This document shows positions 60,200 to 64,000 of a DNA stretch of 64,000 nt, piece by piece. Within the stretch, counting starts at the first letter, position 1. Every line of letters begins with the position of its first letter. The notes under the pieces are model-generated. The model did not search any database, had not been told where the DNA came from, and saw only the letters and a program-made list of their open reading frames with translations. Both the position numbers and the translations under genes were made by a program. This DNA comes from JAIBCC01 sp963763855 (GTDB lineage: Bacteria; Acidobacteriota; Blastocatellia; Pyrinomonadales; Pyrinomonadaceae): assembly GCA_963763855.1 (NCBI GenBank), contig CAVXPU010000005.1, positions 2,542,001-2,606,000 of the forward strand, in the 5' to 3' direction.

Positions 60200-62095
60200 A
60201 TGAATAATGAAGACAATAACTTAAGAAGTTTCGGAAAATTCCGGCTGGATTCGGAAAAGAAGGTCTTGTGGTTTGCCGATGATCCTGTCAATCTGGCTTT
60301 GAAGGAAGTAGAACTGCTCTGTGTCCTGACCGAAAACAGCGGCGAGGTTGTTACCAAAGACGAACTACTAAACAAAGTTTGGACAGATTCTTTTGTTGAA
60401 GAAAGCAATCTCTCGCGTCACATTTATCGTTTAAGAAAAACTTTTGAAGAGTTTGGCGAATCTGGCGAACTAATTCAAACTGTTCCCCGACGCGGCTACC
60501 GATTCACGGGCGATATTCACCAAAACGGCAACCGGGAATTGATTGTCGAAAGATATTCCATTTCCCAGACATTGATTGAAGAATTGGAAGATTCAGCCTC
60601 GCCGGAAATGAAAGTCCTGCCTCCTCTTAAATCAAAATGGAATAACTACAAAATCCCGATTACATTTGGTTTGATTTTTATTTCAAGTATTTTGGGATTT
60701 TACTTTTATTTCCGAAAACCAACTGAGCGGCAAAACATCAATTCTATTGCGGTTTTGCCTTTAAAAACTTATTCTTCAAACAACAATGAAGAAGAGATTT
60801 CTTTACGGATTACCGATGCTTTGATTACCAAACTTGGCGGATTAAAGAACACCGTCGTTCGTCCGACAAACTCTGTTTTGCGTTTTGCTAAAGCGGATTC
60901 GGATGCTGTAGAAGCAGGCAAATATCTGCAAGTTGAAACTGTTTTGGATGGTCGAATTCAGCAGGAAGGCGAAAAATTGCGGGTTACTTTACAACTTGTT
61001 TCCGTCAATAATGGAGAACATCTTTGGTCAGGACAGTTCGATGGAAACGCTAACCAAATTTTGTTTTTGCAAGACCGCATTTCCACCGCATTGTCTCCGG
61101 TCTTATCAGGTAACAAAAACAATGCAACAATAAAAAACCCAACCTCAAATCCTCAAGCCTTCGATTTATATTCAAGAGGTCGTTTCTTTTGGAGTAAACG
61201 CACGCCCGAAGGTTATCGAAAAGCATTGGAGTATTTTGAACTTGCTATCAAAGAAGATCCAAATTTTGCTCTTGCTTACGCCGGAATCGCCGATACATAC
61301 ATTTTACTGAATCAACGAAATGTTTTGTCTTCGATTGAAGCTTTTCCGAAAGCGGAAGAAGCAGCAAAAAGAGCATTATTTTTGGATGAAAGTTTATCGG
61401 ATATTCATAATTCACTAGGATGTATCTACCAACTTTACTATTATGATTGGGCAAATGCCGAAAAACATTTTCGTCAGGCAATTGCCTTAAACCCAAATAA
61501 TGCAATGGCTTATGGCTGGTATGGAATGCTTCTGCCGGCAATAGGGAGGTTTGAAGAATCTCAAGCCATCCTAAAAAAAGCTCGAGAATTAGACCCTACA
61601 TCTCTTAATATTTCTGTTTACCTGACCGTAAGTTATTTTATGTCACGTCAATACGAAGAAGTTTTTAGGCAATCTAAAAAGACTTTAGAATTAGAGCCAA
61701 ACACTACCACACCATACTTAGCAATGACTTTGACGGATGAAATATTGGGAAAATATGATGCGGCAGTTGAAACGGAATTGAAACGCCGTTCAATATTCTC
61801 GCCGGAAAGCGTTGAGCCGCTTCGCAACGCTTATAAAAAAGAAGGAATCAAAGGCTATTGGAGAAAACAAATTGAATTTCTCACAGAAGAATCGAAAAAA
61901 AAATCGGGGCTTGAATGGGAAATTGCCAGCCGTTACGCAGTTTTGGGAGATAAGGAAAATGCACTTAGTTATATTGAAAAATATTCGGTTGGACGCGGCT
62001 CAAGCTGGTCATATTTAAAGGTTGAGCCAATTTGGGACAACATTCGCAATGAACCGCGTTTTCAGGAAGTTTTGCGGAAGATGAATTTACAATGA
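60200..62095 (+). CDS. CadC-like transmembrane regulator: winged helix, TM, TPR
   Basis: 631 residues. The N-terminal OmpR/CadC winged helix (LALKEVELLCVLTENSGEVV, TKDELLNKVWTDSFVEESNL, SRHIYRLRKTF, IQTVPRRGYRFTG) lacks a phosphoacceptor receiver. One transmembrane helix follows at about 150-170 (IPITFGLIFISSILGFYFYF). An extracytoplasmic FlgO/adenylyl-cyclase-associated-like part (INSIAVLPLKTYSSNNNEEE, VETVLDGRIQQEGEKLRVTL) then precedes TPR repeats. This type of membrane-bound transcription factor is expanded in Acidobacteriota. Target genes unknown. Confidence 0.9.
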   Translation: MNNEDNNLRSFGKFRLDSEKKVLWFADDPVNLALKEVELLCVLTENSGEVVTKDELLNKVWTDSFVEESNLSRHIYRLRKTFEEFGESGELIQTVPRRGYRFTGDIHQNGNRELIVERYSISQTLIEELEDSASPEMKVLPPLKSKWNNYKIPITFGLIFISSILGFYFYFRKPTERQNINSIAVLPLKTYSSNNNEEEISLRITDALITKLGGLKNTVVRPTNSVLRFAKADSDAVEAGKYLQVETVLDGRIQQEGEKLRVTLQLVSVNNGEHLWSGQFDGNANQILFLQDRISTALSPVLSGNKNNATIKNPTSNPQAFDLYSRGRFFWSKRTPEGYRKALEYFELAIKEDPNFALAYAGIADTYILLNQRNVLSSIEAFPKAEEAAKRALFLDESLSDIHNSLGCIYQLYYYDWANAEKHFRQAIALNPNNAMAYGWYGMLLPAIGRFEESQAILKKARELDPTSLNISVYLTVSYFMSRQYEEVFRQSKKTLELEPNTTTPYLAMTLTDEILGKYDAAVETELKRRSIFSPESVEPLRNAYKKEGIKGYWRKQIEFLTEESKKKSGLEWEIASRYAVLGDKENALSYIEKYSVGRGSSWSYLKVEPIWDNIRNEPRFQEVLRKMNLQ

Positions 62096-62136
62096 CAGAA
62101 AACAGCGTCAACAACTTAAGAAAATTTGAACCGACT

Positions 62137-63255
62137 CTAATACGAAATGTGATAAGTCCCGGTCATAAAACGCGATGACATATTGACGTTGCTCTCGCCT
62201 TCGATTTTCAGATAACGTGCCCCTGTGACTTCGGGAATGACCACATTGCGGTCAAGCGGGTCGTTAAATTCACCCATCACATGCCCACCCGGTGTCAGAA
62301 CCGTAACTTTGAGATCTATGTTGTCGCTGATTATTGTCACAGGTCGCGTAGAGCGAAAATTGATGAGCATCATATCTACATCACCGGGCTGTTCCAGAAT
62401 GCCTGTTATTTGACGGATGTTCATTTCGGGCACACCTGGATGGGGAACATTCGGAAAGTCGTCGGGACGAAGGCTGACTTCAGAATTGAGTCTTACAAAA
62501 TCATCTTGCGGACTACCAAAAAGCGGGTTTATGCAAGATTGGGCATACCAATTGTAGATACCATTAACTTCCCTTCCATAACCCATTATCGGATTAAATG
62601 AAAGCCGTCCCTGACCAAAATGCCCAATAGGAAGCAAATTGGTGTTGCACGAAGGATAATGGTGGTCGAGACCAAAAAGATGTCCGGTTTCGTGTGAGAT
62701 AGTCGCCGCCACCTCAATCGGATTATTTCCATAAGCTGAACTGAAAGTAAAAGTCAAAGCATTGGGTATGCGGCTTACCGAAAGAGGCGAAACGCCTCCG
62801 ATGCCTGAACCAAATCCGATCACTTGAGGAATTGTAGTTACAAGTGCCATCGCCCTAAAAGCACTTGGATAAGCGAAGAACTCATTAAAATCAGTCGTCA
62901 CCCTGACATTGAAGGGTGAAAAATCATCCTGCACGAGCCTGACTATCTCATTCTTTTGCTGTTGGGTTAGGTTAGGAGCCGGGCAGGTTCGCGTTCCGTT
63001 GACTATTGAACTTCTGAAATTGATAGCACTATCAAAGCCGCCTGTTACCACTGTCGCGTCAAAACGAATATAGAGAAGTAATTCCGGGGCTTGAAAAGCC
63101 GCTATTCGACCTTTCGGCAAATCCCGCAGTCGCGTTAAATTTTCCTCAATCATCATTGTGCCGCAAGTCGGACGATTGGAAATATCATCCACTTGAGCGT
63201 TGACCGCAGTTGCCAAAATTACAACCGCAACTGCAAAAGTTAAAATTGTTTTCAT
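62137..63255 (-). CDS. Secreted metzincin-type zinc metalloprotease
   Basis: 372 residues with a signal peptide (MKTILTFAVAVVILATAVNA). The zinc motif is SHETGHLFGLDHH (His188, Glu189, His192, His198), the extended HExxHxxGxxH of metzincins. Downstream FNPIMGYGREVNGIYNWYAQ supplies the Met-turn (IMGYG). A C-terminal beta-rich domain (FRSTRPVTIISDNIDLKVTV) could be a pre-peptidase or carbohydrate-binding fold. Four Cys may form disulfides. Probably an extracellular protease. Confidence 0.85.
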   Translation of the reverse strand: MKTILTFAVAVVILATAVNAQVDDISNRPTCGTMMIEENLTRLRDLPKGRIAAFQAPELLLYIRFDATVVTGGFDSAINFRSSIVNGTRTCPAPNLTQQQKNEIVRLVQDDFSPFNVRVTTDFNEFFAYPSAFRAMALVTTIPQVIGFGSGIGGVSPLSVSRIPNALTFTFSSAYGNNPIEVAATISHETGHLFGLDHHYPSCNTNLLPIGHFGQGRLSFNPIMGYGREVNGIYNWYAQSCINPLFGSPQDDFVRLNSEVSLRPDDFPNVPHPGVPEMNIRQITGILEQPGDVDMMLINFRSTRPVTIISDNIDLKVTVLTPGGHVMGEFNDPLDRNVVIPEVTGARYLKIEGESNVNMSSRFMTGTYHISY

Positions 63256-63269
63256 AGTTTCTCCTTATT

Positions 63270-64000
63270 TTATCCTTTAATTGAAATTGTTATTAATCGT
63301 CCAATCTCCGCAAGTTTTTGCGAAGTCTGAGCGAGTGCAGCATTAACTCTGTTTAATTCCTCCATCCTTTGTTGCAATTCAAATTGAGATGAATTTTCGT
63401 TTTCACGGGCGGATTGAATCTCGGAAAGAAGATTCTTGCACTTCTTCGTTGGTAGCTTTAGTCTCTTCATTGAGATTGTTGACGGCTTGAACTATTTCTT
63501 CAGCACTTTTGACATTGCGGACGTTTGTTTTGGTCAGGGACGCATTTTTTCCGCCGCATAGTGTTTTGGTCGAAAGACAATGAATCAAATTTCCAACACG
63601 GAAAACAAGCATTGCTCCGTTTTCATTTTTGACTTCACGAACTTCGACTTGAGCAGTTATATTTTGTTTCAGAAGACTAAGTATCGTGGAACGATTGTTA
63701 TTTTCGACTGCTTCGAGGAGTTTGGCGGCTTTTTGACGGTCTTGCGAGAGGGAAAATAGAATCTTTTGTGAATTTTCTGCATCTCCGGCTTCTTCAAAGG
63801 CTTCCGAAATGGCTGACATTACTTCCTCAATTTTTCGTGCTGTCTGCTCCAACTTTTTGGCTTGTTCGTTGAGTTTTCTTATCTGGTCAGCAAGATTTTT
63901 AATTTTTGCTTCAATTTCGGATATCCTGGTTTTAAGTTCTTCTGTTAGTTTCCGAAACTTATTTATCAGTTCTACATCAATATTTTTGAGTGCCTGTCTA
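63270..64000 (-). CDS. Coiled-coil protein, partial at the right edge, one apparent frameshift
   Basis: Open on the minus strand from the window edge to a stop at 63270. About 240 residues are visible, dominated by heptads (LTEELKTRISEIEAKIKNLA, QIRKLNEQAKKLEQTARKIE, VQAVNNLNEETKATNEEVQE). One extra base near 63430 separates NEEVQES from LLSEIQSARENENSSQFELQ. No globular domain is clear except a short segment with MLVFRVGNLIHCLSTK. No function can be proposed. The start lies outside the window. Confidence 0.7.

Noticed and set aside
1..64000. CRISPR array, tRNA, rRNA or prophage
   Set aside because: No regularly spaced repeats, no tRNA-like cloverleaf with a T-loop, and no phage structural genes were recognised on either strand.

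Overview
The window (64 kb, AT-rich) looks like chromosome of a Gram-negative environmental bacterium. The best guess is Acidobacteriota, class Blastocatellia. This is an inference from family content: a CadC-like winged-helix/TPR regulator, an outer-membrane barrel with a carboxypeptidase-regulatory N-terminal domain, many Sec-exported TPR proteins, an archaeal/eukaryal-type prolyl-tRNA synthetase and low GC. There is no rRNA, tRNA, CRISPR array, prophage or intact insertion sequence that I can recognise.

Layout. 1-11.5 kb: a minus-strand operon folD-coaE-two oligopeptide-binding lipoproteins-oppB-oppC-small exported protein-oppD-oppF. 11.5-17.3 kb: lytic transglycosylase, SCO/CusF copper lipoprotein, PrcB-like protein and amidohydrolase. 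17.4-23.6 kb: a peptide biosynthesis cluster (C39-peptidase ABC exporter, PpiC/SurA-like protein, ATP-grasp peptide ligase, exported TPR protein, and an 84-residue precursor with a double-glycine leader). 23.9-27.5 kb: small lytic transglycosylase, PIN-domain pair, TPR/retropepsin protein and an Ogg2-type DNA glycosylase. 27.7-32.7 kb: a second peptide locus (a six-cysteine Sec-exported mini-peptide, exported protein, thioredoxin-like protein, LolA-like protein, outer-membrane barrel). 33.2-41.2 kb: TPR proteins and housekeeping genes (rpe, PASTA protein, rsmB, fmt). 41.3-44.1 kb: NRAMP-like transporter plus MscS-cNMP channel. 44.8-47.7 kb: a broken restriction-modification gene interrupted by dinD and studded with palindromic repeats. 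47.7-57.2 kb: kdsD, maf, DUF721, gatC/gatA, GGDEF-EAL, cytosine deaminase and proline dehydrogenase. 57.4-64 kb: GYF_2 protein, proS, CadC-like regulator, metzincin and a coiled-coil protein running off the edge.

Most striking observation. The two peptide genes (minus strand, starts at 23285 and 32373) encode unrelated products, one with a double-glycine leader and one with a Sec signal. Yet they share about 150 nt of closely related upstream DNA (23385-23533 and 32462-32609), starting about 90-100 nt before each start codon. It contains a hairpin whose stem sequence differs between copies but still pairs. Weaker similarity continues to the ribosome-binding site. This looks like a common regulatory leader or small RNA controlling a peptide regulon.

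Caution. At least eight genes, including the essential proS (three shifts), carry single-base frameshifts, several of them in short homopolymers. The simplest reading is uncorrected sequencing indels. I therefore annotate these genes as full-length CDS with shifts rather than as pseudogenes, except for the restriction-modification remnant, whose lesions are larger.
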